This document shows, in pieces, positions 53,515 to 63,172 of a stretch of 64,000 nt of DNA. This stretch comes from an uncultured Caryophanales bacterium (lineage in GTDB: Bacteria; Bacillota_I; Bacilli_A; RFN20; CAG-288), in the NCBI GenBank assembly GCA_949287425.1, contig CASEGJ010000004.1:389727-453726 (forward strand), written 5' to 3'. Below the pieces are notes generated by a model that made no database searches, had not been told where the DNA came from, and saw only the letters and a list, made by a program, of their open reading frames with translations. The position numbers were made by a program, and so were the translations under genes. Each line of letters opens with the position of its first letter. Position 1 is the first letter of the stretch.

Positions 53515-54774
53515 ATGAAAAGCATTGTTCAAGATCTAGTAGATAGAGGTTTGTTAGATAATTTTTCAAATCGTGAAAAAGTCGAAAAGTTATTGGAGAC
53601 TAAACAAACTATTTATTGCGGTTTTGACCCATCAGCTAAGTCGTTGCAACTTGGAAATTTTGTTATGATTACAATTTTACAAAGATTGCAGAAAGCAGGT
53701 CATAGAATTATTGCTATTATCGGTGGTGGAACTGGTATGATTGGTGATCCTTCTGGCAAAAAATCTGAAAGACAATTTTTAGACGCTAAAAAGGTTGAAG
53801 AAAATGTTGAATCTATCAAAAAACAACTTTCAAAATTTTTAGATTTTTCCAATCCAAATAAAGGTATTTTATTAAATAATGGCGATTGGTGGGGAAAAAT
53901 TTCTGTTATTGATTATCTACGTGATTATGGTAAGTCATTTTCCGTTAATTACATGTTGAATAAAGAAATTGTCGCTTCAAGATTAGAAGTAGGCATTTCA
54001 TATACTGAATTTTCATACATGATTTTACAGGCTGGTGATTTTTATAGATTACACACTCAGTATGGCTGTAATTTACAAATTGGTGGTGGTGATCAATGGG
54101 GAAATTTAACTTCTTCATTAGAATTAATTAGGAAAAAAGAACCAAACGCTCCTGCTGAAGTCTTTTCTATTAAATTAATTACTGATTCTGAAGGAAAGAA
54201 ATTTGGTAAATCAGAAAAAGGTGCTTTATATTTAGATGCTTCAATGTGTTCTCCATATTATATTTATCAATATTTTATTAATGTTTCCGATCAAGATGTC
54301 GGTCGTTATATGAAAATATTTGATGATAGACCATTAGAAGAAATTCAAATTGATATCGATGAACACTTAAAAAATCCTGGTTTAAGATTAGGTCAAAAGA
54401 AACTTGCTTATTTAATAATTAGTAAAATTCATTCCTCAAAAGTTGCTGATGAAATGGTTAAAATGTCTAACGCATTATTTACTGGTGATTTTAATTCATT
54501 AAGAGAAGAACAAATCCTTGAAGTTGCAGATGGTTTAGCTAACTATGTTCCTGAAACTGATTCGATAGGCTTATTAGATGCTATGGTTAATTTAAAGTTA
54601 GCATCATCGAAAAGAGAAGCAAGAACATTTATTGAGTCTAACGCTGTAAAAGTTAATGGAAATTCTGTTAGTGATGTTAGCTATTATTTATCATCTAAAA
54701 ACGGTTTGTATGGGCATTTATTTTTAATAAAAAGAGGTAAAAAGAATTACGGTTTATTAAATTTCAAAAAATAA
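53515..54774 (+). CDS. tyrS: Tyrosyl-tRNA synthetase
   Basis: 419 residues from ATG 53515 (TTGGAGGTT upstream). Class Ic: CGFDPSAKSLQLGNFVMI (HIGH region, here QLGN at 45-48), IIGGGTGMIGDPSGK, QIGGGDQWGN (tyrosine binding), KFGKSEKG (KMSKS type) and a C-terminal S4-like domain (MVNLKLASSKREARTFIES, AVKVNGNSV). It charges tRNA-Tyr. The first His of HIGH is Gln here; see findings. Directly follows the small operon, but has its own ribosome site. A terminator follows. Confidence 0.96.
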   Translation: MKSIVQDLVDRGLLDNFSNREKVEKLLETKQTIYCGFDPSAKSLQLGNFVMITILQRLQKAGHRIIAIIGGGTGMIGDPSGKKSERQFLDAKKVEENVESIKKQLSKFLDFSNPNKGILLNNGDWWGKISVIDYLRDYGKSFSVNYMLNKEIVASRLEVGISYTEFSYMILQAGDFYRLHTQYGCNLQIGGGDQWGNLTSSLELIRKKEPNAPAEVFSIKLITDSEGKKFGKSEKGALYLDASMCSPYYIYQYFINVSDQDVGRYMKIFDDRPLEEIQIDIDEHLKNPGLRLGQKKLAYLIISKIHSSKVADEMVKMSNALFTGDFNSLREEQILEVADGLANYVPETDSIGLLDAMVNLKLASSKREARTFIESNAVKVNGNSVSDVSYYLSSKNGLYGHLFLIKRGKKNYGLLNFKK

Positions 54775-54784
54775 TAAGTTAATT

Positions 54785-54808
54785 AGCTGCTAATAATAGC
54801 AGCTTTTT
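54785..54808 (+). terminator. Terminator of tyrS
   Basis: AGCTGCTA (54785-54792) pairs with TAGCAGCT (54797-54804) with a 4-base loop and a T run. Confidence 0.88.
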
Positions 54809-54827
54809 GCTTGTCAAAATAAACTTT

Positions 54828-54869
54828 TTAGCACTCTACACTTGAAAGTGCTAAAAAGTCAGGTATAAT
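54828..54869 (+). promoter_or_regulatory. CIRCE operator and promoter of clpB
   Basis: TTAGCACTC (54828-54836), nine bases, then AAGTGCTAA (54846-54854) is a CIRCE element with one mismatch (A for G in the second arm). TTGAAA (54842-54847) and TATAAT (54864-54869) are 16 bases apart, so the operator covers the -35 box. HrcA repression of clpB is expected. Confidence 0.92.
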
Positions 54870-54897
54870 ATTAAGGTAGATTAGAAAGGAGAAAATT

Positions 54898-57456
54898 ATG
54901 GCTGAACAAAAATATACACAAAAAGTTATTCAAGTGATTAATTCTGCAAACGATATTGCAAAATCTAATTCTAATCCTAGTGTCGATGTTCCTCATTTGC
55001 TTAGAGCTATCTTCGATGTTGATTCGTCACTATATGTGAAAATTCTTGAACGTTTAAATATCGATACTAAGCTTGTATCTCAAACTATTGACGGCTTTTT
55101 AAATCAAATAGTTAAATCTTCAAGTAATGAAGAAGTTTATCCATCAGTCGATTTTAAAAATATTATTTTTAATGCTACAAAATACCAAAAAGAATTTGAC
55201 GATGATTATCTTTCAATTGAACATTTGCTTTTAGCTCAATTTGATTCTAAGAATTCTTTAGTTAAAAAACTCTTAGAAATTCCTAGTTACACAAAAGAAA
55301 ATTTCTTAAAAGTAATAAAGGATTTGCGTGGAAATCAAAAAGTAACTAGCGATAATCCTGAAGATACTTACGATGTTTTAAATAAGTATGGTAGAGACTT
55401 GGTTGAAGAAGTCGCCAAAGGCCATGTTGATCCAGTTATTGGACGTGATGAAGAAATTAGAAGAATTATTCAAATTCTTTCAAGGAAGACTAAAAATAAT
55501 CCTGTTTTAATCGGTGAACCTGGTGTTGGTAAAACCGCTGTTGTTGAAGGTTTAGCGTGGAGGATTTTTAAAGGTGATGTTCCTGTTTCTTTGAAGGATA
55601 AAACGATATTTGAACTTGATTTAGGGTCATTAATTGCTGGTGCTAAATATAGAGGTGAATTTGAAGAAAGATTGAAAGCTACACTTAATGAAGTAAAAAA
55701 ATCAGAAGGTAGAATAATCTTATTTATCGATGAAATTCACATGTTAATTGGAGCTGGTAGAACAGATGGTGCCATGGATGCAGCTAATTTGTTAAAACCT
55801 ATGTTAGCTAGAGGTGAGTTGCATTGTATCGGTGCTACTACATTAGATGAATATAGAAAATACATTGAAAAAGATCCTGCTTTTGAAAGAAGAATGCAAA
55901 AAGTTTTAGTCGATGAATCTAGCTTAGAAGATACTATTACTATTTTAAGAGGTATTAAATCTAGTTATGAACAACATCATGGTGTTCAAATTACTGATGA
56001 TGCTTTAATCGCCGCAGCTAGTTTATCTAAAAGGTATATAACAGATCGTCATTTGCCTGATAAAGCTATCGATCTAATCGATGAAGCCTGTGCAAAAGTT
56101 AGAATGCAAATTGATTCTATGCCAGATGAACTTGATGAAGTAAATAGGAAATTAATGCAGTTAGAAATTGAAAAAGTTTCATTAAAAAACGATGAAAGTG
56201 AATCTGCAAAATCCAGAATTGAAGAAATTAGTAAAGAAATTTCCAATTATCAAACTCGTAAAGATGAATTGACATTGCAGTGGCAAAATGAAAAGAAAGC
56301 TTTAGAAGATATTAAAGTTTATCAACAAAAATTGACTCAAGCAAAATTGAACCTTGAAAAAGCGATGAACGATGCTAATTATAATGAAGCGGCTAGATTA
56401 CAAAATTTTGAGATTCCTAGTTTGCAACAAAAGATTGCTTCTTTAAAATCCAAAGAAGGAAAGCAACAAATTCTCAATGAGGTAGTAACTGATGAAACAG
56501 TCGCTAACGTCGTTTCTTCTTGGACAGGAATACCTGTTTCTAAACTTACTCAATCTGAATCTTCAAAAATTTTAAATTTGAAATCTGAATTAGAAAAAAG
56601 AGTAGTTGGTCAAGATGAAGCTTTAAGCTTAGTTAGCGATGCTATTATCAGATCTCGTGCTGGAATTAATGACGAACATAGACCACTAGGATCATTTATG
56701 TTTTTAGGTCCTACTGGCGTTGGTAAAACCGAAGTTGCTAAAGCTTTGGCAGAACAGCTTTTTGATTCAGAAGATCAAATTATTAGAATTGATATGTCAG
56801 AATATATGGAAAAATTCTCCGTATCAAGATTACTAGGAGCACCTCCAGGTTATGTAGGTTATGATCAAGGTGGTCAATTGACAGAAGCAGTTAGAAGAAA
56901 ACCATATTCAATAGTGCTTTTAGATGAAATTGAAAAAGCTAATCCAGATGTCTTTGATATTTTACTTCAAGTTCTTGATGATGGTAGATTAACTGATTCT
57001 CAAGGAAGAACGGTTGATTTTTCAAATACCATTTTGATTATGACATCTAATATTGGTTCTGAATTTCTTTTAGAAGGTAATACTATCGAAAATAGAAATA
57101 AAGTTACTGAATTACTTAAAACTAAATTCAAACCTGAATTCTTAAATAGAATCGATGAAATTATTATGTTTAATTCTCTTACTAAAGATGTCGTTAATAA
57201 GATAGTTGAAAAGTTCTTAAATATCTTACAAGGTCATTTGAAAAATAGAGAAATTAAATTTGAATATTCATATAAAGCGGTAGAAAAGATTGCTAAAGAT
57301 TCTTATGATCCAGTCTATGGAGCAAGACCAATTAGAAGATATATTCAAAAATATATTGAAACTCCATTAGCTAGTGAAATTATTCAAGGTAAGATATCTA
57401 GTTTTTGTTACTTAGATGTCAATAATGACGAGTTCGTATTTAAAAATAGTAAATAA
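54898..57456 (+). CDS. clpB: ATP-dependent disaggregase ClpB
   Basis: 852 residues. N-domain (1-150), NBD1 with Walker [11 protein letters not shown] (about 200) and [11 protein letters not shown], a coiled-coil middle domain (about 400-520, [20 protein letters not shown]) and NBD2 with [10 protein letters not shown] (about 602), [18 protein letters not shown] and the arginine-finger [10 protein letters not shown]. The middle domain identifies ClpB rather than ClpC or ClpA. Controlled by a CIRCE operator. Followed by a strong terminator. Confidence 0.97.
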   Translation: MAEQKYTQKVIQVINSANDIAKSNSNPSVDVPHLLRAIFDVDSSLYVKILERLNIDTKLVSQTIDGFLNQIVKSSSNEEVYPSVDFKNIIFNATKYQKEFDDDYLSIEHLLLAQFDSKNSLVKKLLEIPSYTKENFLKVIKDLRGNQKVTSDNPEDTYDVLNKYGRDLVEEVAKGHVDPVIGRDEEIRRIIQILSRKTKNNPVLIGEPGVGKTAVVEGLAWRIFKGDVPVSLKDKTIFELDLGSLIAGAKYRGEFEERLKATLNEVKKSEGRIILFIDEIHMLIGAGRTDGAMDAANLLKPMLARGELHCIGATTLDEYRKYIEKDPAFERRMQKVLVDESSLEDTITILRGIKSSYEQHHGVQITDDALIAAASLSKRYITDRHLPDKAIDLIDEACAKVRMQIDSMPDELDEVNRKLMQLEIEKVSLKNDESESAKSRIEEISKEISNYQTRKDELTLQWQNEKKALEDIKVYQQKLTQAKLNLEKAMNDANYNEAARLQNFEIPSLQQKIASLKSKEGKQQILNEVVTDETVANVVSSWTGIPVSKLTQSESSKILNLKSELEKRVVGQDEALSLVSDAIIRSRAGINDEHRPLGSFMFLGPTGVGKTEVAKALAEQLFDSEDQIIRIDMSEYMEKFSVSRLLGAPPGYVGYDQGGQLTEAVRRKPYSIVLLDEIEKANPDVFDILLQVLDDGRLTDSQGRTVDFSNTILIMTSNIGSEFLLEGNTIENRNKVTELLKTKFKPEFLNRIDEIIMFNSLTKDVVNKIVEKFLNILQGHLKNREIKFEYSYKAVEKIAKDSYDPVYGARPIRRYIQKYIETPLASEIIQGKISSFCYLDVNNDEFVFKNSK

Positions 57457-57461
57457 TTATT

Positions 57462-57487
57462 AGGCGCCAAATTTATTGGCGCCTTTT
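57462..57487 (+). terminator. Terminator of clpB
   Basis: AGGCGCCA (57462-57469) and TGGCGCCT (57477-57484) pair perfectly, loop 7, followed by T. Confidence 0.9.
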
Positions 57488-57498
57488 GATAAAAATCT

Positions 57499-57527
57499 TT
57501 GACATTATTTAGTTTTTCATTTACAAT
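57499..57527 (+). promoter_or_regulatory. Promoter of tRNA-His
   Basis: TTGACA (57499-57504) and TACAAT (57522-57527) are spaced by 17 bases, 19 bases before the tRNA. Confidence 0.85.
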
Positions 57528-57545
57528 AATATTCGCTGTTGATAT

Positions 57546-57621
57546 GGCGAATGTGGTGAAGTGGTAACACACCCGGCTGTGAACCGGTCATGCGCGAGTT
57601 CGATCCTCGTCATTCGCCCCA
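57546..57621 (+). tRNA. tRNA-His (anticodon GTG)
   Basis: 76 bases with encoded CCA. The extra G at -1 (57546) pairs with C73, and GCGAATG pairs with CATTCGC, the hallmark of tRNA-His. The anticodon loop is CTGTGAA, anticodon GTG. It has its own promoter and terminator. Confidence 0.96.
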
Positions 57622-57641
57622 GTGAATTTGTAACTCAATTG

Positions 57642-57665
57642 TCCCTTGGTTAAGGGATTTTTTTG
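57642..57665 (+). terminator. Terminator of tRNA-His
   Basis: TCCCTT (57642-57647), loop GGTT, AAGGGA (57652-57657), then seven or more T. Confidence 0.9.
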
Positions 57666-58081
57666 TTAAATAATTTTTTTATTTTAAGATAAAATTTTGT
57701 TAAAAATTGACTATTTGTAACACTTAATTTTCGAATTTATATATAAATTTATATATATTTTAATTGGTTTATTAACTATCTTTTTATGTTATATAAGATA
57801 TCAGAATTGTCATGCTATTATCATTAAATAATATAGATTTAAAAGTATATCTAATATTTATATTAGACTTTGGAAACTATTTATAACTGATTAAATCTAG
57901 TGTATCAGCTAGTTTAAATTTATCTTAGTTTACTTTTTTCAAAATAATACAAGTATATAGGAAAATGTTTTTATGCAAACTATATTTATTTAAAAATTTA
58001 AATGTTTGTTAGATGTAAATTGATTATTAATTGCAGGGCTTTGTCTAAATATCATTTGGGCTATTTTCGAAAATAAGCATT
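57666..58081. other. AT-rich gene-free stretch
   Basis: About 416 bases after the tRNA-His terminator with no gene, no long repeat and no RNA structure that I recognise. Several TATAAT-like words occur as expected from base composition. Confidence 0.5.
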
Positions 58082-58123
58082 AAAAAAGGTTCATATCATT
58101 TTTTGATGAATGTGATATGAACC
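58082..58123 (-). terminator. Terminator of the M18 aminopeptidase gene
   Basis: GGTTCATATCA (58088-58098) pairs perfectly over 11 bases with TGATATGAACC (58113-58123). On the minus strand a run of six T follows. Confidence 0.92.
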
Positions 58124-58133
58124 TAGAATATAA

Positions 58134-59498
58134 TTAAATTTTTAAGAAAGCTAGATAGCCTTTATATGCTTCATAGACATCAGCTTTTGAAACGATTTCC
58201 ATAGGAGCATGCATATTTAACACTCCAATTCCAGCATCGATTACATCCATATTGTAATTGCCTAGTATGTAAGCTATAGTTCCACCACCCCCTGCATCGA
58301 CTTTGCCTAGTTCTGCAGTTTGATAGTTGACATTGTCTTTTTCCATAGCGGCAAATACTTGAGCGATAAATTCAGCTGAAGCATCGTTAGAACCTGATTT
58401 ACCACCTGAACCAGTATATTTATTAAAGACGATACCTTCAGAAATTTTACAGGCGTTTTTCATATCGTTAACTGAATCATATAATGGGTCAATTCCAGCT
58501 GAAACATCACTCGAGAGCATTTTTGAATTTGTCAAACAAACTCTTGCAGAATATAACGCATCTTTTTTACCTAAGCTGTGACAGATATCAGCGATGGCAT
58601 TTTCAAAGAAAAGAGAGTGAGCACCAGTAGCACCTATTGAACCAACTTCTTCTTTATCTGTTAATAAGCAACAGAGAGTTCTTTTTTGAGGCTTTGAATC
58701 TATTAAGGCAGTTAAAGATGTATAGGCACAAACTTTATCATCGTGACCATAACCAGCTATCATAGAACGATCTAATCCATAGTCTTTGGTTTTCATAGCT
58801 GGAACGACTTCTAATTCAGCGCTTAATAAATCTTCTTCATTAATGTGATATTCATCTAATAAAATCTTTAAAACGTTTTGCTTGACAGGATTTTTCTCTT
58901 TATCAGGTAGTGGGATATTAGCGATAGTTAAATCTAAATTTTCACCTTCAATAGCTTGAGCTAATGTTTTTGACATTTGTTGTTTAGATAAGTGAATGAG
59001 TAAATCACCTATACCAAATACAGGGTCATTATCGTTATCTCCGATATGAATTTCTAATTCAGTACCATCTTTTAAGCATACTATACCATGGATAGCTAAA
59101 GCGCGAGCGGTCCATTGATATTTTTTAATTCCACCATAATAATGTGTATCAAGCAAAGCAAAGCCATCTTTTTCGTAAAGAGGAGATTGTTTAATATCTA
59201 ATCTAGGTGAATCGATATGAGCGCCTAAAATAAGTAGGCCAGATGTGATATCTTCACTTCCTAAAATAAAAGCCGCTAAAGATTTTTTCTTGTTGACGAT
59301 ATAAAATTTATCACCTGGTTTATATTGTTTAGCAATGGTAAATTCTTCAAAACCATGTTGTTTTAATAAAGCAATACTATTTTTAACAAACAATCTTTCT
59401 GTTTTAGAGTTAGTTAAAAATTCTTTGTAGTTTTCAGCATACTTGAATATTTCATCTTTTTGATCATTACGCTGTAACCAAACGTTTTTTCTATACAT
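58134..59498 (-). CDS. M18-family aminopeptidase
   Basis: 454 residues. Zinc aminopeptidase with HIDSPRLDIKQSPLY (first His/Asp ligands, about 95), the central DKEEVGSIGATGA (Glu base, Glu ligand) and a C-terminal MHAPMEIVSKADV (His ligand). TAELGKVDAGGGGTIAYILG is the expected active-site segment. Removes N-terminal residues from peptides in the cytoplasm; residue preference (Asp/Glu in DAPs versus Lys/Leu) cannot be fixed from sequence. Ribosome site AGAAAGGAATT. Monocistronic with a strong terminator. Confidence 0.95.
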   Translation of the reverse strand: MYRKNVWLQRNDQKDEIFKYAENYKEFLTNSKTERLFVKNSIALLKQHGFEEFTIAKQYKPGDKFYIVNKKKSLAAFILGSEDITSGLLILGAHIDSPRLDIKQSPLYEKDGFALLDTHYYGGIKKYQWTARALAIHGIVCLKDGTELEIHIGDNDNDPVFGIGDLLIHLSKQQMSKTLAQAIEGENLDLTIANIPLPDKEKNPVKQNVLKILLDEYHINEEDLLSAELEVVPAMKTKDYGLDRSMIAGYGHDDKVCAYTSLTALIDSKPQKRTLCCLLTDKEEVGSIGATGAHSLFFENAIADICHSLGKKDALYSARVCLTNSKMLSSDVSAGIDPLYDSVNDMKNACKISEGIVFNKYTGSGGKSGSNDASAEFIAQVFAAMEKDNVNYQTAELGKVDAGGGGTIAYILGNYNMDVIDAGIGVLNMHAPMEIVSKADVYEAYKGYLAFLKI

Positions 59499-59690
59499 GT
59501 TAATAAAAATTCCTTTCTAGAGTAAATGATACTTAAAATTTTATCTTTTTTCCATTTAAAAGCTCAAAAAGATTATAAATCTTAGCTATATAATTTAAAA
59601 TGTAAATAAATATGTGTTTTAAACGACTTTTTAAATTATATCTTTTGATATTTTATCGATAATTTTTTAAAATAATAGAAAGGAACGAAT

Positions 59691-60350
59691 ATGAAGAAAA
59701 TCGACGATAAGTATTTTATAAAAAAAGAGGGTGTAAATTACAATTTAAGTATTGAGGATAGTTTAAATGAAGGTGAAAAGATTCTTTGGAAATCTAAGCC
59801 ATATAGGAAATCATTTATATTGTCATCAGTTTTTAAATTTGCGCTGTTTGGAATTATTTGGTTGGGTTTTGATGCTTTTTTTATTGTAATGATTGTTAGA
59901 TTTGCCAGCCAATTGCCGTGGTTTGTTTATATATTTTTTGCAATATTTTTTATGATACATCTATTTCCAGTTTGGTTATGGATTGCTAATATAATTAGTG
60001 CTAGCAGGCGCCAAAAAATGGAAGAATATGCTTTTACTAGTACAAGAATTATAGTAAAAAAAGGCTTTATTGGTGCCAATATAGAAAGCTATTTCTATTC
60101 TTCAATTACTAGTGTTAATCTTAAAATTGGCTTAGTAGAAAGAATGTGTAAAGTAGGAGATATTTATATAGTTGCTCAAAATCAAAAAGTAATTTTAGAA
60201 GATATTAAAGATCCTTATTTTATCTATTCTAAATTGCAAAAAATTGCTAACGATATTAAAAGTGATATTATTTATCCAAATTCTTTAAGACCTAAAGAAA
60301 ATCACGGATATAAGACAAGTTATAAAATTGATGATGATTTTAATAAATAA
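59691..60350 (+). CDS. Membrane protein with bacterial PH domain
   Basis: 219 residues. GEKILWKSKPYR (about 27-38) is a typical start of bPH_2/YdbS-like proteins. Two membrane helices (about 45-70 and 78-103) are followed by a PH-like part (EYAFTSTRIIVKKGFIG and SYFYSSITSVNLKIGLVER, about 115-150). The C-terminal 30 residues are polar and charged. Unknown function; family members occur in envelope proteins. Ribosome site AGAAAGGAACGA. Confidence 0.85.
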   Translation: MKKIDDKYFIKKEGVNYNLSIEDSLNEGEKILWKSKPYRKSFILSSVFKFALFGIIWLGFDAFFIVMIVRFASQLPWFVYIFFAIFFMIHLFPVWLWIANIISASRRQKMEEYAFTSTRIIVKKGFIGANIESYFYSSITSVNLKIGLVERMCKVGDIYIVAQNQKVILEDIKDPYFIYSKLQKIANDIKSDIIYPNSLRPKENHGYKTSYKIDDDFNK

Positions 60351-60392
60351 GATATATTAATTGTTAAATAAATACATCAATTTGGAGGGAAT

Positions 60393-61535
60393 ATGGAAAT
60401 ATATTTTTACATATTAATTGGATTAGTAATTTTACTTTTGATTTTGTTAATAATTGTGACTTTAATTATTTTAGGTAAGAATAAGCAAAATAACACTGCT
60501 AAAAACAAATTAGACATTGCAAATATTACTAGTCAAATTAAATCTAGTGTTGATAATTCTAATGAAGTTCTTCAAAAGGTTAATAATGCAAATTACACCA
60601 ATTATCAGACCAATTTAAAAGAAATAAAAGAAAATTTTGATTCATCAATCGCTAATTTAAATAAAAATGTCAATCAAAACATTCAATCTTCTGTTTCGCA
60701 GATTTTTGAATCTAATTTTAGATTGGTAACGCAAAAGCTCAATGATGTCAATCAAGTCATCAATCAAATACAAAATGTAACTAACGATATTGTTAGTTTA
60801 AATAAAATTTTGTCTAACAATAAAAATAGGGGCGTTTTTGGTGAAGTGTTGCTCAAGCAAATTGTCAGTGATGTTTTGACAACTAACCAGTATAAAGAAA
60901 ACGTTATAACTGTACCTAATTCACATAATTTTGTAGAAATGGCAGTACTAATTCCTAATTCTAGCAATCAAATAGTCTATCTTCCAATAGATTCTAAATT
61001 TCCATTAGATGCATACACAAAATTAGTCGATGCTTATTCTTCGAATGATAAACATTTAATCGAAGGTGCGAAAAAGGAATTTATATTGCGTATAGCTAGT
61101 TTTGCTAAAGATATTCGTCTGAAATATATTCAAGTTCCATATACTATGCAATTTGGAATTATGTTTTTGCCTATTGAAAGTTGTTATTTGGAAGTTTGTA
61201 AATTAAATATCAGTGAAGAAATATATAGGAAATACCAAGTTATAATAGCTGGGCCAACTAGCTTATTAGCTTTGTTAAATTCTTTGGCGCTTGGTTTTTC
61301 AAGTTATGAAATTCAAAAAAGAAGCGACGATGTTAGAAAAGCACTTTATAATTTTAAATCTGAATTTGAAAAGATGAAGAAAAATTATGAAGAAGTGTCA
61401 AATTATTTAGATAAAGCTAAATTGAGTTTTGAAAATTTAATAGGAGTTAGAACAAGACAGATGGAAAGATTGGTAAACAAATATGATTCTAATATTTCTA
61501 ATTTTGAAAACGACAAAAATAGTGATAAAATTTAA
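60393..61535 (+). CDS. rmuC: DNA recombination protein RmuC
   Basis: 380 residues. N-terminal membrane helix (about 5-28), Asn/Gln-rich coiled coil (about 35-140), then the RmuC nuclease-like domain: NKNRGVFGEVLLKQIVSDVL, VYLPIDSKFPLDAY, YTMQFGIMFLPIESCYLEV and GPTSLLALLNSLALGF. It limits inversions and repairs DNA in other bacteria. It lies 42 bases after the bPH gene; cardiolipin synthase follows after 34 bases, so they may be one operon. Confidence 0.94.
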   Translation: MEIYFYILIGLVILLLILLIIVTLIILGKNKQNNTAKNKLDIANITSQIKSSVDNSNEVLQKVNNANYTNYQTNLKEIKENFDSSIANLNKNVNQNIQSSVSQIFESNFRLVTQKLNDVNQVINQIQNVTNDIVSLNKILSNNKNRGVFGEVLLKQIVSDVLTTNQYKENVITVPNSHNFVEMAVLIPNSSNQIVYLPIDSKFPLDAYTKLVDAYSSNDKHLIEGAKKEFILRIASFAKDIRLKYIQVPYTMQFGIMFLPIESCYLEVCKLNISEEIYRKYQVIIAGPTSLLALLNSLALGFSSYEIQKRSDDVRKALYNFKSEFEKMKKNYEEVSNYLDKAKLSFENLIGVRTRQMERLVNKYDSNISNFENDKNSDKI

Positions 61536-61569
61536 AGTACACTTTAGTTGTTAGGTGTTAAATAATTGT

Positions 61570-63102
61570 ATGAGACGATTTTTTAAGGGACTATTTTCTC
61601 GTCCGGGAATTACTGCTATCACATTATTAATTACGTTTGCAATATTAGGAACGCTTCTTTTTTATACTGATAAGTATTTTTGGATAATAATATTTTTCTC
61701 GGCTATTTTATCGATTATATGCTCGATTTACATTATGACTAAAGATGAGATTCCTGAATATAAATTGCCGTGGATATTATTGGTTTTATTTGTTCCTGTT
61801 TTTGGAATTCTCATTTATTTGTTATATGGTAGAACTATACTTCCAAAAAAAGAAAAAGAAAAATATATTGAACATTTAAATAGAAAAATTGATTATATAA
61901 AATCAGGTGATGATATTGAAAAATTAAAAGGTGATTTAAGTGTATATAATCAGTTTTATTACCTTTCAAAAGCGACTTGTTCTCCAATATTTTCAGGAAA
62001 TAAGATTAAATATTATCCAATTGGCGATGATTTTTATGAAGACTATTTAGAAGATTTATCCAAAGCTGAAAAATATATTTTCATTGAATATTTTATTATT
62101 GGCGAAGGTTATTTTTGGTCAAAAATATACAAAATTCTTTTAGAAAAAGTAAAACAAGGTGTAGATGTTAGAATAATTTATGATGATTTTGGCTCTATTG
62201 TTTCAGTTCCGGTAAATTTTTATAGACTTTTAAATAAGCAGGGGATAAAAACTATTTGTTTTAATAGATTTAAACCGATATGCTCATCTATTTTTAACAA
62301 TAGAGATCATAGAAAAATTACTGTTATCGATGGCAAAGTCTCATATACTGGAGGATTGAATCTTTCTGATGAATATATTAATAAAGAAAGTAGATTTGGC
62401 GTGTGGAAAGATTCTGCTTTAAGAATTGAAGGACCAGCTTGCGATGGATTTTTAGCTTTGTTTTTGTCTATGTTTGATAGTGGAAAATTAGATGTTATTC
62501 ACGAATATGAAAAATTTATTTTTCCTAAAAAAGAGCGTTTTGAAAATGAGCAAGGTTATATTTTACCTTATGGAGATGGTCCAAGAATCGTCTACGCAGA
62601 TTACATCGCTAAAAACGTTTTTTTAAACGCTATAAATTCCGCTAAGAAATCAATTCAAATTTCAAGTCCATATTTAATATGCGATTACGAATTGTTAAAT
62701 TCACTTGTCAATGCTAAAAAGCGCGGTGTTAAAATTGATTTTTTAATTCCTGGAATTCCTGATAAAAAAATCATTTATTGGTTGACGTTAACTAATGCTA
62801 GAAAATTGTTTTTAAATGGAATTAATGTATATAAATATCAGGAGGGATTTAACCACGCTAAAAATGTTTTAGTTGATGATGAAATAGCAATTTGTGGTTC
62901 GATAAATTTTGATTATAGATCGTTAGCTCACAATTTTGAATGTGGGGTTTTGATGTATAAAACTAGTTGCATTCAAGATATGAAAAAAGATTTTGATGAA
63001 ACCTTTTCTAAATCAAAGTTGATGGTAAAAAAAGACTTTATAAATAATTTTGTCTTGAGATTTTTTATCGCGTTGATAAATATTTTTTCACCGATGTTAT
63101 AA
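61570..63102 (+). CDS. cls: Cardiolipin synthase
   Basis: 510 residues from ATG 61570 (GTG 61555 overlaps the ribosome-like TTAGGTG). Two N-terminal membrane helices, then the PLDNc-type linker (EYKLPWILLVLFVPVFGILIYLLYG), and two phospholipase D HxK motifs: NNRDHRKITVIDGKVSYTGG (about 255) and FNHAKNVLVDDEIAICGS (about 425). Joins two phosphatidylglycerols to cardiolipin. Full length for the family. Confidence 0.95.
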   Translation: MRRFFKGLFSRPGITAITLLITFAILGTLLFYTDKYFWIIIFFSAILSIICSIYIMTKDEIPEYKLPWILLVLFVPVFGILIYLLYGRTILPKKEKEKYIEHLNRKIDYIKSGDDIEKLKGDLSVYNQFYYLSKATCSPIFSGNKIKYYPIGDDFYEDYLEDLSKAEKYIFIEYFIIGEGYFWSKIYKILLEKVKQGVDVRIIYDDFGSIVSVPVNFYRLLNKQGIKTICFNRFKPICSSIFNNRDHRKITVIDGKVSYTGGLNLSDEYINKESRFGVWKDSALRIEGPACDGFLALFLSMFDSGKLDVIHEYEKFIFPKKERFENEQGYILPYGDGPRIVYADYIAKNVFLNAINSAKKSIQISSPYLICDYELLNSLVNAKKRGVKIDFLIPGIPDKKIIYWLTLTNARKLFLNGINVYKYQEGFNHAKNVLVDDEIAICGSINFDYRSLAHNFECGVLMYKTSCIQDMKKDFDETFSKSKLMVKKDFINNFVLRFFIALINIFSPML

Positions 63103-63172
63103 ATATATATATTTACTAAATTAAATGGTATACTAATAAAGATTGTTTGAAGATGTAAACAAGGAGGGAAAT

